NCBI GenBank assembly: GCA_013397455.1
Contig: VYZB01000210.1
Span: 1,273,492-1,337,491, forward strand
Origin: Crotophaga sulcirostris
Lineage: Eukaryota > Chordata > Aves > Cuculiformes > Crotophagidae
DNA length: 64,000 bases
Reading direction: 5' to 3'
The notes below the pieces were generated by a model. The model had not been told where the DNA came from. It worked only from the letters and a program-made list of their open reading frames with translations, and did not search any database. The position numbers and the translations under genes are program-made. Positions within the stretch are counted from its first letter, which is position 1; every line of letters starts with the position of its first letter. This document shows, one piece after another, positions 1-13,400 of this stretch.

Positions 1-263
1 AGAGAAGGAAATGAAAGCCTCAGAAACACTCGCCTAATTATTCATATACACTACCAGATCACAAACAGTCTGCTTCAAGATTTCAGAAGGTAGACGGATT
101 CTTGAGAAATATTTAAACAAGGGACATTGACATTTGTCTGCAAAACTATATGGAATTACTGTTCAACTTAGGAGCTGGTACCAGTGAAAGGCTAGGACTA
201 GAACCAGCAGCCAGGGCTACAGGAGGGTCTGGAGGTGGGCAACATAACGTGGACCGTGGGATG
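1..263. other. Unique non-coding DNA, nothing recognised
   Basis: No frame of useful length, no repeat tail and no RNA gene signature is visible before the first CR1 fragment. Confidence 0.5.
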
Positions 264-440
264 TCATAGAATCATAGAAACGCTTCAGATGGCAAAGACC
301 TTTAAGATCACCAAGGCCAATCATAAACCTGACACTGCCAAGCCCACCACTAAACCAGGTCCCTAAGCACCACACCTGCATGGCTTTTAAATACCTCCAG
401 GGATGGTGATTACACCATTACCTGGTTGTCCCTTCTAATT
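264..440 (-). mobile_element. CR1: CR1 non-LTR retrotransposon fragment, 3' end, old
   Basis: The left edge reads TCATAGAATCATAGAAA, the reverse complement of the octamer repeat that ends CR1. It is followed by the reverse complement of the CR1 3' untranslated region (GGCAAAGACCTTTAAGATCACC, then AAACCTGACACTGCCAAG and CTAAACCAGGTCCCTAAGCACC). Only about 175 bp remains and it fades out near ACCTCCAGGGATGGTGATTA, so the copy is 5'-truncated, as is usual for CR1. Several substitutions suggest an old insertion. It has no coding capacity. The right boundary is approximate. Confidence 0.85.
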
Positions 441-442
441 CA

Positions 443-490
443 GCTGCCCAATCAGCTTTAATTTTGGCTGCCCAATTGTCTTTAATTAAA
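443..490. repeat. Imperfect 24-bp tandem duplication
   Basis: GCTGCCCAAT occurs at 443 and again at 467, each followed by a CTTTAATT-type segment. It lies directly at the decayed inner edge of the CR1 fragment, so it is probably a local slippage event. Confidence 0.6.
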
Positions 491-1409
491 AGATAATTGT
501 GATGCAGTGGGTTAATAATGGACACCCATACATTCAAAGCAGCTCTTCCTTCCCAGTCCTGTAAGTCTGCACCGGGTTAAGTGCTGGACTGAGAGTATCT
601 TCAGCACTAAAGAAACCCAGACAGCATATTTTTCTGCCTTTGTTAAAGCAGAGTTAACAGCAATTGCAGAAGAGTAAATCTTGAAATACGTTGTTACCAT
701 GTTGTAGCACAATTATTTTTTTTTTAAGGAGATGCAAAAGAGCTATCTCTAACTAGCTACATGACATAGGGTGCCTAGGACTTCACTTTACTTTAGATTT
801 CTTGTGTGACCTAGAGGCACTTCTTGAGGCTTAGACACCAAAACAAGAAAGAGGTGTCTGCTTTGTGTTGCATGAACACTGTGGTGCTGCCCTGCTTGAA
901 CTACTGAACCATAAAAGCTCAGCCTCTATGAATCAGGGCTCCATTCCTGGGTTTCTCCTTGTTTTGGAGAAAGCTGTTTCACCTGGATTCATCCTAGACT
1001 TGTTCATCTGTTTCCTCCCTCAGTGATTTCAATGAATATAATGTTCAGGAGGAGCATTAATTTTACAGACTCGTCAGATTTAGACGTCACACTTTCTTCA
1101 GTGTTTTGGCACCAAAATGAGGCAGGAGCAGATTGCCCTCCTCGTTCTAAGCCTGTAAAGAGGGAAGATTGCTCAACTACTTCATCTTGCAAAAAGTTTC
1201 TGGGGTGGTACCATGGCACAGGCAGTCTGTAGGTCCTTCCTGAGCTGACAGTGGTCTGTGACGAGCCAAATTGCAGCTTGCCCTTGCAGCCAGACATCAT
1301 CACTGCTCAGGGTGGAACTGCAGTTGTGAGAGGTGATGATACAGATCTGAGTATTAACAATAATAGCATCCACCAGGCTGCTGTATTAATTCTTCAAGTG
1401 GTATGACAC

Positions 1410-1441
<32 letters not shown>

Positions 1442-4400
1442 GCTAACACAGATAACTCCTTTGGGACACTGGACCCTCAGGGCAGATGAAAATTACCCTC
1501 CTCTCTGCTTTGGCATCCTGCATTGCCTTCTCTCCATGGCTCTGTGCTGTTCCAAGCCATTTTCTCATCGCATGTCAAGGTGAGAAGAGCAGCTTGAGAT
1601 GATGGAGATGACTGTAATGTACCAAGAGAGAGAATCAACCCAGATATGAGGTTTGTAGCTTGGTTTCGGATTGCAGATTTTCTTGACTAATGATTGGAAT
1701 AGAAAGGGAATCCCAAAATGCTCTTGGTACAAATGGTACCTGCTCCTCAAGTCATATCAGTCTTCCAAACCAGAATTCCTGCATTGCTAAAAGCTGGAAT
1801 GAGGGCTTATAGACCCCTAATTATATGCAAGTTTATCATAAGATATTAATTTATCTTTTTTTTGGTTATTCATTTATTCTAACTGCAAATCATTAACAAG
1901 TTTAATCAACCTCCATTGCATTTGTTGTTTTAAAGATTGGTTATATTTAAAATAGCAGTTTCTAATTCTTTCTGGGAAGAACAACTTTTTTTGTTTGTTT
2001 ATTTGTTTGTAGGAAACTGAGATTTTTAAGCAATCACTTGATTTCAAGAGCTGGGTCTTTAAGGAAAATATCAGTATTATAAATTAATGGTAATATTATG
2101 GAAATTGATTACCTTGGCTCGAAACACCAATCAAATTCAAAAGCTAAGGACAGGTATATACAGAAAAATACAGATTGCGGACTCTGGTCATTTTTTACAC
2201 TTTTGGAGTGACATTTGGTCCTTGGAATAACCCTATAGACTACTCCAAAAACAAACCACTAACCACTGAAAAGATGAGTTGATATGGGCATACAAGAAGA
2301 GCACTAAGTAGACCGGTTCATGGGAAACTGGTGTTTCTAAAATTCAAAACCGGTCCTTTATTTTCAGGCCAAATTATGCTCCTGTTAGAAAAATTTTTAT
2401 TTTTCTGGCATTAACAGTCCTGCAGGAACTTACCAAGTTACATGCTTTGAAGGATGTAATTTTTTTCCCAGAAAACTTATAGCTTAATCAAATCAAAACA
2501 CATTTTCATGTGGTCCTTTATAAAAGTTTCTTCAATGTGTTTTCTATGCCAAATTCAGCCTCTAGCCACTTCGCTCTAGAACTGTTTAATTAAGCATTTC
2601 AGGGTTGGAGGGTTTGGGTGGTTTTTTAATTACTTGAAAAAGTTTTTCTCCTCTGTTTTTTTCCAAATGCTACATACACCAAGAAAAATTTTACAGTAAA
2701 CTCTCCAGAAATGAGGAACAAAGCAAGCAAAGCCAACTTCAGTTTGCCTCAACGGAGATTTATTTTTCTCTCCAAAAGGCAAACAGTGTTTAGCTATGAG
2801 ATTCTGCAAAATAAATTACTGAATAGTGATTTAGGTTATCTGTTTGTAGAATCTGGCAGTACTCTATTAGCAGGAGGAAACTATGCCAATTTATAGTAAT
2901 TTGTGAATGAGATAGTACAACATTAAATTGAGAAATGTAACGTGGTTCTTGGGAAGGTAAATACATGTCTGACAGAATAGATACTTTCCATTTGATATTT
3001 TCACCAGTTACTAGAGCTCTGAATTTCAAACTAGACCTGAAAAGAGGAACTTGGGCTGTTGTTTGTTATGTATTCACTTTCGCTTCCCTAAGTTTAGACT
3101 TAAATATTAATGAAGGAAAGATTAAAAAAATAAAAGCAAATCCCATAAACCCCCTCCAGCCATGCAGTGGGAACCCATCATTTTCTAGCTAGTGGCAATA
3201 CAAATAATGTAATGTCTTTTTCCTACACATTTTTAAGGATCGTTAGAGATACCTGAACTACCTGAAAATAAGTAAATAAAAACAATGGAATATTCAGTTG
3301 CTTGTGAATTCTTGGCACATGGATGGAGCACATTTCTTCCTGATTAGAACAGCAAGACATGTCTGTCATCTCTGCCAAGACCCATCTCCAATGCTCAGCA
3401 CTGAAAACATTGCCTTTTGATGCTTCTTTGGCCATAACTCAATCTTTCTGGTAGCAACAAGAGCTGAATAAAGGAATGTTTTTCAGTTTGTTGCTGCAAT
3501 ACGAAGCCTGAGGAAAAGTATTAAGCTGTGCTGAAGTGAAAAATAAATTTTTGTTGGATTTAAAATGATGATTTAACCCAAGTCTATTTTGTTGGGTTTG
3601 GTCTTATGTTTTTTTTTCTAGACTTAGTCTTATTCTGCAAGTGGATGTTTTCAGTGAAATACTGCCTCAATTTTTTTTTTGAAAATACTAAAGCATCTTT
3701 CTACTTTTCCAAAATGGAGTGTATCATTAAAAAATCCAGTGAATGCTCTTCCTATTCACCTCAATTTGGAGAGATGGATGTGGTCCTTATTTATCTGTGT
3801 GTTTGATTTTTTTCTAAAAATACACACTCAACCGAGACTGAATTTGAAAACCTCATTTAGTCTCTATGAATCAAGTCATAATTTTTATTGAATACGCTCA
3901 TTCACAATCTTGGCAGATGAATGTTGGACTCGGGACTGCAGTTCAGCAGATTTTAAGAGCAGCCTTCAGAAAGTGTTAGAGGGCCTGGTTTCAGCAGTAA
4001 TAAATTTAAAAAAAAGCTTAAAGTTAAATCCAAAACTGGGTATCTATCTGTTCTGTAGACACCAGAAGGAGGTCATCTGATAGAAATGGTGATTTCTCCC
4101 ATTGTAAAGTATGCGTTCACAAATGGTGGCATGAATTACTCTCTGGAAATGTTTATCTCTCTTTGCTGACTATGGAGGTTGCTTAGACAGCTTGTACATA
4201 TTAACTTTTAGATATGCAGCACTGAGTAAAATGACCTTCATTGCGCTGTCTTCCTCATGCAAACTGGAATTGGATGTACCCTGACACAAGAAAAAAGGAG
4301 AAGTTAATATCCAAAAGAAACAATCTGTCGAAGAACTCAGGCACATTAGAAATCGATGGATTTGCTTCATGTACATTTTTAGAAATGCTGAAGGATTGCT

Positions 4401-5964
4401 TATTTTTTAAAGAGCAGACAGACCCATTCTGATTTTCTTGAAAATTTCTGTCATATTTCCTATTTTGCATTAAGAATAAACACAACTCATAGAAAACCTA
4501 TGGCCAGTACTGTGTTTAGTGTAAACACAATCTGTGATACTAACTGTTGAAGAATGTGAAAAGGTTTTACTGGATTACAGAAAATGTCTTTAACGCTGCC
4601 AATTTTTCAAGAGAAGTTTCATTTTTAAGAAAAGTTGAATTCTGATGCAGAAAAACATTCATCAGCCTAGTCTATTCATAAATAGTCTTCATGAATAATT
4701 TATTTTTGAGGTTAGTGTTCAAATTAAAAAAAGTTTGCTTCAGGAAAAGCTTCAGTTGGCAAAGTTTAAGGTTTTCTGATGGAACTTTCAACTGTATATA
4801 AACTTTAGTCAGTATTCTGTAATAAATTAACTTTAAATGAGTAAAAACCACAGTATTTACTTTTTTAATTGCACTTTTTAACATTTGGGGACTTATTGAA
4901 ATATCTTTATCACACTGAAATCATACATTAAATTCAGGTTAAGCTGAAATATAGATTGAGGCCGCAAAGATGTGTTTTTCACTAGGTAAAACGTTTTCAG
5001 GCAGGAGTTTGTTTGGTCTTAACTGCACCTAATAATTTCAAAATCACTATGAAAGACACCAGGATGTTAGTAACATCTACCTGGTTATTTAGTTATGTTA
5101 GCATCATCTTTCACATCAGACCCATCCTCTGGCTTCCTAAGATAATAATTTAAAGGTGAGATTCACTGGCACAGGACAAGCTGACCACATCCATAACATC
5201 ACTCAAATGTGGACTTCAGTTGTCTAAGATTTCTCTATACTTAGCAGAATAAAACCAAGAAGTTCCTGGGATAATTTATTCATTTCTAGGTAGGTCTGTG
5301 AGAAAGAGAAATCTTCCTGAAATGCCTCTTCATTTCCATTAATATGAAGGAGGGTGATAGCAGCTAACTTAATTAAAGCTCCATCTTTAGACAGCTCAGT
5401 TGAAGTGATATGAATCCCACTTTTAGCATGGCCTACGTACAGAAAACAAAAAACTCACTTAGAATAATGCTTTGTATGGATTTTTTTCTAATGAGCTCAT
5501 ATTTATCAGGGCATTTTATATGTTTTCACCCTTCCCCTTCTTATTTTTTTTTTCCTCATTCCACCTTAATGTTTTTATGTAGTGCATTCATAAAAACTGA
5601 ATAATAGATTTTTTTAGGTAATTAATTTCTATTATAGGTTCATGTAAGAGTTTTCAAATAGTAAGGATGAGAGATAGAAAAGAAAATATTATTACAATAG
5701 AGAAGATCTATTCAAGACAGAAGGAAAAACAACTGGTTCCTGTTCTTTGTTTAATCTATACAAGGATCAAATGGATAAACCCTGCATGTAAGAGCACACC
5801 AGCAAGATTAAACATCTAATCATGCTGATTCTGGTTTACATCGCCAGGGTTAAATTCAGAGCAAGACATTTTTCCCCCAAACACACTAATTGGGGAAATT
5901 TTCACCTTATTTGGAAGCAATGGCAGATGATCAGGCATTAACACCAAGATGATCCCGTCCCTCT
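491..5964. other. Unique non-coding DNA with a poly(A) run
   Basis: About 5.5 kb with no recognised transposon or gene. All frames are short; the longest is about 99 codons on the minus strand at 1004-1303, overlapped by a 69-codon plus frame, and neither resembles a known family. AT-rich stretches and short T or A runs are scattered throughout. A 25-A run is listed separately. Nothing else could be assigned. Confidence 0.5.
1410..1434. repeat. Poly(A) homopolymer, 25 A
   Basis: An uninterrupted run of 25 A follows GTATGACAC. CR1 does not leave poly(A) tails, so this is either slippage or the tail of an unrecognised retrocopy. The 300 bp upstream (1023-1400) is of slightly higher complexity but has no recognisable coding match. 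Confidence 0.9.
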
Positions 5965-6265
5965 TAGAATCATAGAATCATAGAATGGTTTGAGTTGTAA
6001 GGGACCCTGAAGATCATCCAGTTCTAACTCCCCTACCTCCCACCAGCCCAGGCTGCTCAAGGCCGCATTCAACCAGGCCTTGAAAACTTCCAGGAGGGGG
6101 TACCCACAGCTTCCCTGGGCAACCTGTTCCAGGGCCTCACCGCCCTCATTGTGAACAATTTCTTCCTGATGTCTAATCTAAATCTCCCTGACTACAGACC
6201 CTTGTACAAAGTCCCTCCCCAGCTTTCCTGTAGGCCCCAGTCAGGGACTGGAAGGCCTCTTCAAC
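5965..6265 (-). mobile_element. CR1: CR1 retrotransposon fragment, 3' end
   Basis: It starts with TAGAATCATAGAATCATAG, the inverted 3' octamer tail with about three units, then the inverted 3' region (TTGTAAGGGACCCTGAAGATC, AGTTCTAACTCCCC). The blocks CCAGCCCAGGCTGCTCAAGG, CAACCTGTTCCAGGGCCTCA and TTCTTCCTGATGTCTAATCT follow in the expected inverted order, and the copy ends near CAGTCAGGGACTGGAAGGCC. About 300 bp remains, 5'-truncated and non-coding. The subfamily differs from the TACTGTGA-tailed copies further right (different tail and different internal blocks). Confidence 0.92.
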
Positions 6266-9200
6266 AACTGTGTACTGCAGTTACACAGAACATACCCTTT
6301 GTCAGTTCCAAAATGAAGAAGAGCAGCTGTTGGCTCCCTCTGTCACAGCATAAGCCACTACCAATTTCCATCAGTGGGGTTAAGAATTGTCTGCAGAGCA
6401 GCGTGTGAGAATGCACCCACAACTGCACTTTCTGAGTGATCTTTCCAGTAACCAGGTAGCACCTTTTGCTTTAGTGCCTCTGTTTGTAAAATCACTGATT
6501 GTTATTGACGCTGAAGGGGTCTGTTAGAAGCACTGTTTCATTTTTGAAAAACTTTGTTCTGTCTTCACAACTTGCTCACTACCTCAGGTTTTTACACATC
6601 CTCTGACCGTAAAGATACGGGAGGGAAAGAATCAGCAGTGGATGGAAATCCAAGCCCCAAGAAGCATCACCTAATGTACTTTTCCAAGTCCATCAGTCCC
6701 ATCAGACTGGACCTATTTTCATGATCTTTAATTCTGTTTTATCTTTACCTACATGGATGTTTAACTTCCTTCTTTTCATATTTTTTTTCAGACTCCTTGA
6801 AGAATGCCAGCTTGCAGCTCCTGTGTCTCAGTTACTTCTGTATATTTGCAAAATTCTTGTTGATAATTGTTTTAAACATTCTGCTCACTTAGACAATATT
6901 ATGACTTTTACTTTAAAATAGCTACATGAATTAGGCATACACATATGTATATATTTTCACAGGATCCCTAGGTAGCTCAGTTCCTCTAAAACAATTTAAG
7001 TAGATAGTAACTTTCTTAATCTCTTCTGTCTCAAGGAATGATACAGAGTGATGGATAGAAAGAGGCAATAGACTGTGATTCGGTAGTATTATTGCTTATT
7101 TTCTCCAGCTCTTAAAATCAGTGACCCTCTGCAATTGATGTTCTTCCAGACTCGTGTGCTTCACTGTTTGTGCAGGCTGAATTCAGCCATACCACTTCAA
7201 ATGCCACTTCGCTTCTTGAAAGGTGTGACTGTTTGTGGCTGAAGGATGGAAGAACCTGCCCTGACATCGTTGTGTAAGATTGTAATTCCCTGTTTGACAG
7301 GAACCTTTTCCAAATTACTGATGGATTTACAGAGGCTGTAATTTATCAGATGGGTTCGTTTCTGAGACTGAATATGCAATTCCTCCATGGATGATGCCTT
7401 CTCTATATACAAAGTCCCTGCCACAGTCCCCCACTCTATGGTTAGAAGGGTCCTTCCCTGGCCCTCCAGGACACTGTCCCCCCTGTCAAGTGCCAGCAGA
7501 ACCACTGTATTCTGCTACACATCAAGGGCTGGGCTTGTCAGCTGGCATCCCACTCTCTTCAAGCAAAGAAAACACTTCAGGCAGATGAGATGTAGGTCCA
7601 GTGCTGACTACAAACACCATCCAGTGGCCACATCCTCTCACAGGGTGTGATGGGCAGAAAGAGCCAGTACAGAAATGAGTAATGTTGGGGCACAGCTGCT
7701 AAAGCATTAAAATCTCCTATTTCCAGGTCACGATAACTTACTCCCACCCTGCAGCTAAAGGGACTCAGGGAAAGGATCATAACTCTCTCTGTTGTAGTTC
7801 CCTCCTTGGTCTGCTCCCAGAGAAGCACAATTACATGCCAACCCTTAGTCAGGACTCAGCCTAAGGGCGCAATGTAGCCCACAGACACCAGCAATGGAGA
7901 AGACCTATTAGGTCCATTTAGCCAATTCCCCAGACATTGCAGGGGTCTTCCCTCCTGTTGCGTCCAGCCTTCCTAGCCTTGGGCATGAAGCTGTCATGCC
8001 CACACAACTGATGGGTTTGCCACTTCACAGGCTCACGTGTTGCTGGGACTCCTGACACTGGATTTCAGAAGTTTTTCAGATTATATGACAGCAAAGTCCC
8101 CAGGGCTCTGCATGGGTAACAACGTTGGGTTACCCTTTAACGTTGGGTTAGGTTGACACTACAGCACATGCAGCACTTGAGAAACACAGCAGGGTCTGTA
8201 AACAGCAGAGCTGATCTGGTACCATACACAGGACTGGTGCAGCTGCAGTTTTACAGGGTAAAGTGGGAAAAAATGGATAGTCTGTTGTGGCTGTGGGTGT
8301 ATGTCGCATAGCATTATCTAAAGGAGATGTTTAGCCTTTGCAATGTTCTTTGAGCGCATCTTCCCCCTGCAAAGACACAAGGCGCAGAAATAATAGACTT
8401 TGTGCTGACTAAGGCCTTCAAAGCCCACATGCCACTTTCTCATAGGAAGCTCTTCGCTCTCAAAGCAGCATGATAGCAGATCTGGGTCTGGAATAGCTGC
8501 CATGGGGTTTTTTTTACTTACTTTTCTGGAGCTACAACAGTAAATCTTCATTCATAGTCCTTGCATATCTCCCTAATGCTTCCCCTGTTTCTCCTTATTT
8601 AATATTCTACTCTTCTGTCCAGAAAATAAGGGAAGTAGGGAGCCATGTTTCCACCCATCTCCCTTTCCTTTTGTTCTCTTGCCTCTTCTACCTTTGCTGG
8701 AGGCATCACATAAGCAAACAAATCACTTTATTTCTCTTACCTGACTGGATTCAAAGTGCAAGTAGCCCCTCCAGGAGCATCGGAACACTTTATTCCCCTG
8801 CATGGTAGCAGAATTTACGTTCTATTGCTTGTAAAGCAAAAAGTTTAAAGAAGTAAAGGCAAGGATTCTCTGTGTGTGCGCTTGTGTTAAAGAAAAATAA
8901 AATAAATTAAACAGGGAAAAATTTAGACCAAAAATATAGAGGGGGAGAGAGAGAGGGAACAGCAAACTATTGTGTGTTTTCTTAGGGATTTAAAGAATGG
9001 AACCAAGATACTTCCAAGAGCTGAAAAAAGTGGCTTTAAAAAAAAAAATGAATTCTTCTCTTTAGGGTTTGAGACTCCAGAATTTTTCTTCAACAAATTG
9101 AAGAAGCCACACTGCTTAACTCTTTTCAGTATTCAGGCAGCCAGAGGCACAGTATTAAGACTTATATCTCAGGTCAATGGGATCAATCAAACATTCTCTC

Positions 9201-10375
9201 AGTCAAGGGTAGAGATGAAACCTAGACAGCGTATTTAGATGCAAAATTGTTAGATGGGTAGCTCTAGATGGGGAGAATGCCGTTCCTCAGTCCTGCATCT
9301 CTTCCTCTTTAGGGTTCCTGGATCCTGCATGGATCTGAGAACGAACCATTCCTACCTTACTTCCACAGCATTAAACCAGAAATATTAAATTCCCTTACCT
9401 TGGAGAGTTAGGAAGGGTATAAATAAGTTAGTTTCAACAGATTATACCTGCATAAGCCTGAGCACCAGGGCTAAACATGTATCTTTAAAAGTTACCATTA
9501 GGAAGTTTAAAAAATTGTTGAGCCTTTCCGAAGTTTCCTTGTGTGCTCTTTCCCCTCACTGCTCTGAACTTGTCAGTTCCCCATTGTGGGTTATCTCTGC
9601 CATCTGAGCGTGCCTGCCCTCACACCCTACACTCTGGTTTGTACAGGCTCCAAACCCAACGAGGCCAGCACTTCACTAGTGGTTAAAGACAACATGTCTT
9701 AGAAGCCACAAAGCCTCTTCTCTGGAATTAAAGTCTTCCTTTCTCAGAATCTCCCTTCTTAGTGCTGCACACCTTGTCTTGGACCTGTCTGGTTTCACAG
9801 ATGAAGCATGGCTTCTCACAATTGTTCTTTGCATCCCACAAGTCTCGCTTCTCCCTACTCCAGAAATTTTCCATCACAGTCTTATGCCTTTCTTATGCTC
9901 TGTAGGCCAGTTCAACCCAGTTATTAGCATGTTCCCTGATATGCTTTTGACCTGTCCCCGCTGGAATTCTCCAGACCTTTTTTTGGACAATGACAAATCT
10001 CATGAACAGTTTCTAATATGGTCAAAAATGGATCAGATTATCTCCTTTCAATTTGCATAGCCCTCCAACACTATCCTAGCAGGTTTTATGGATTCACACA
10101 GCCTTACATGCCCTTACACTAAAAAACAAAGTACAGAGCATATCTTTGATTTCATGTTGCAAATGCATCTCTTTGTTGCAATTGAACTCTCTCATAATTG
10201 AGGAATGTTTTATGATAAACACGTAAAGTATGAACACTAGTAAACATCACTGCACCACAGTAGACCAGGAAGAAATTCAGATCCAGGTACCATGCAAGGT
10301 GAACATTGCCTATGTATAACACTTGATTTAGAGGCCATAGAGTTGTCTCTATCTCTTTTTTAATTAGCAATTGCG
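6266..10375. other. Unique non-coding DNA
   Basis: About 4.1 kb without a recognised repeat family. 7100-8250 is more GC-rich than its surroundings and carries several overlapping 80-100-codon frames on both strands (for example minus 7197-7505 and plus 7387-7650) that compete with each other and match nothing I know. A short AG run lies at 8941-8957. The 12-bp duplication near 8.13 kb is listed separately. Confidence 0.45.
8121..8150. repeat. Duplicated 12-mer AACGTTGGGTTA
   Basis: AACGTTGGGTTA occurs at 8121-8132 and 8139-8150, separated by six bases. It could be a slippage product or a paired binding site; no function is implied. Confidence 0.8.
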
Positions 10376-10485
10376 ATCACAGAGTACTTTGGGTTGGAAG
10401 CAAATTTTGGGAATCATCTGGTCCAATTTCCTGTTTAAAGTGGGTTAACTTTCAAACTAGGTATATAGGTGTAGCCCAGGGTTTT
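10376..10485 (-). mobile_element. CR1: Heavily decayed CR1 3' fragment
   Basis: The phrase CACAGAGTACTTTGGGTTGG, then GGAATCATCTGGTCCAATTTCC, is the reverse complement of a CR1 3' end (AGAGTACTTTGGGTTGGAAG type). The next part (GGTTAACTTTCAAACTAGGT, then GCCCAGGGTTTT) follows the order of the inverted CR1 body but is strongly diverged. Boundaries are approximate; this is one of the oldest copies in the window. Confidence 0.65.
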
Positions 10486-13400
10486 AGAGGCTAAATTAGA
10501 TTAGAGGAATGATGCTCCTAAATATTATCTTGAGTTGGGCACACCTCTTCTGGCCCACACTAAATCCAGTTGCTCAGTGCAAGAAAGCAACAGAGTGTCT
10601 CCTGACTTACCTTCAGGAAATGATGATTACTTCTGTATTGAAAAGCAACAGAAACATTCCCCATTGCTGGAATTCACATTTCTCTACCACTATGTTGTTA
10701 GAAAAGTCCTGCACATGCTTTTGAGTCCACTACAACAGGATTTCTCCTAAACAGTACCCAGTATGGTTTGGGAAACAGCACAAGGACCATTACTCATGGT
10801 TAACTTACAGACAAGTATTTCAATTTAAGAGGAAGAAAGTTGTGTGGGTGCAGGTCATTCCATGTTATTGAACCTCAGCACCTTCCATTCATAATTAACT
10901 TACTTTCAGACATGAAATCAGTGTGTCTCCCTCTTTTTTTCCCATATGGTCTAAACAATCCTCTCCAAGACCTAGTGTTATCTCCTCTCCCTTTTTCTAG
11001 TGGTAAAATCAAAATGCCTCATAGGCCATGTATGGTGCAGGAAAGGTTTATTTTGTGGTAGCATACCATGATCTTTAGAAGAGGTTTTACCATATTCTCC
11101 TTGCAGAACGAAGTAAAACAGTAGTTGTGGTAGTTCGCTCTCGCTGTGCCACATTGCTTAATCACATTACTCAGTGCTTTCATTTGCTCTAATTCTTCTT
11201 CAGTTGGATGCTTTTTTTTACTCTGCGTAGCACATTTGCAATCTGCCTTTTTACTGTGCATGCAAAAAGTAGCATGTTTTTAACTTCTGAAAACTCATTC
11301 AAGGAGACAGCATCATTTTTGTACATGGTGTTCTCCGAGAGTGCTGCACATCCTGCATGCTTGGTTGGTAGCAGCTTAATGCTGTCACGGTCCTCCAGGG
11401 GCTTGTCCCATGTGGTTATAATTAACTTTTAATGTCTGCCTTCAGGGCAAAACACTTAAGGGGTTAACCAGTTTTCTCCAAAAGAATGAATAGTTAAATG
11501 CTAACATACGTTTATCAATATATTCTGCAATATGGGAGAAAATACTTAAATTTTTCACCTTCTGTGTGTATCATATTTACCTAATTTAGAGTAGCCAACT
11601 TAAGAGAGGAGATTATCCTTTCAGGTCTTATAATATAAATGTCCTTGCTACATGCTTAACACAAGCTTACTTAGTAGCTGAGTCAGTTTGAAGCTTTGTT
11701 GGACCAGATCTTGTTGGCATTTAACTATTGCAAGCAATTGTAGTCTTTCTTTCTCCCATAAGTATACATTGCATCATTCTGGGACCTAGAAGAATGTCTT
11801 AGTACAAGGACATCTATGACTTTGCAACTAAACCAGACAGACTTTACTTATAATGCTTCCAGAGAGATGGGTAAAGTTATTATATAAGAGTATAATTACT
11901 ACATCAGCCAGCTCTGCATTGTTAGAGTGGTATTCAGTTCCCAAACACAGTAGCATAGTGCCACCTGAGACACCCTAGGGTATACAAGGCACCTGTTCAG
12001 TGCTTAAAATGACACTAGACATCTATAATTTGGGAACTCAATTCCACCTTAAATTTCAACATTCGTGAAAGACACAATGAGTGGGATTCAGCTCCTCAAA
12101 CACAGATGTCTAGCATCATCTTTGGCACTATGGGCTATCCTGCCAATCAAGAAGGGTTCAGGGCTTCTGTAAATCCTTTGATACCCAAGAACATCCCCAA
12201 CAACACCAGATTATTGCATTCAGGAAACTGAATTCTTCTTGCCGAATTGAAATTGTACAGTCTGACCTCTTCTTGTGGATACCTGACTGAGATCCAAATG
12301 AACTGTTGTGTATGTAAGTTACAGTCCAGCACAAAAGTGTCTGGCTCAGAAGCAAGAAGCTTGGCAGGAGGGTTGTCTGCCTTCTTATTCTGTAGTCAAC
12401 ACATCTGCAGTGAGCTCTCAGCACTGCATGGTGTGGACATGCCTCGAAGGTCTGTTCTAAGGCAGGAGTAAACCAGTGGAAGAAAAGTCAATGTTTTCAT
12501 AGCATGAGTAAGCCCACAAAGGCAGAGGGAACTTGCCAAGAAGCTGAAAGATTGACAAAAAATTACACATTTGCCCTGCTTTGCTCCCGTACGCTTGGCT
12601 ATGCCGAGTTTTTTCATTGATGTACAGTCCATAAGTCTTCAGAGACACTTAGAGGAGCCTAATGCAGCATCATTGTCCTCTTAGATGTTATAGACAATTG
12701 AGTCTGTGTCCAGTGCTCTTAAAGAAGTTACAATTGATTCAATTGCATTAATGACAGATGCTGCAAATGGGGAAATGCATGGATAAAGACTTTATATTCT
12801 GTGGGAATTCATCTCCAGATTCTCTAAGGTATACAAAAACCTTGTGTGTCACTGGCTGCAGACCACCATATGTTTCAAGACTTGAATTCACCATCTCTGA
12901 TGAGTAAAGCAAACTGCTGGCCCAACATCATACTCTTCACTGGGAACAGCAACAGCAAAAGCAAATGAGCCACTGCTCATCAGGAAATGAAGCCAATACC
13001 TGTCAGAGATCTGTTGAAGCTGAAGAGTGGGCACATTTTGCCTTGTTTGCTACAGGAGCAAAAACCTTTAACAGTGAAACAAAGAGGCTCTCCAGGTTGA
13101 CAACAGCTCAAGCAACCACAGCTAAAATCACCAAGAGCTGAATAAGAGCTGTACATAGAATGAAATTAACTATATGACTTAACCACTTCCCATCCATGTG
13201 TCTTAATAATAGACTCCAGAATGATGATTATCCCACTTTTAAAGATCTTTGGGCCAAGGCACAAAGACATAAACTGCTTGCCCTTACATTGCTTGGCATA
13301 ATAGTAACACATGTAAGATAAGAGCCAAGACCTTGTCAGTGATAATCTTTCAGCTGACCACACTTTCAAGACTGGACAGTGTTGTAAAGCAACATTTACT

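Noticed and set aside
7197..7650. Overlapping 87-102-codon frames on both strands
   Set aside because: They overlap each other in a GC-richer patch, have no family match, and no splice or start context favours one of them.
7880..8060. Possible reptile-type CR1 3' end (ATTAGGTCCATTTAG phrase)
   Set aside because: Only one short phrase fits; the expected following blocks and the tail are missing.
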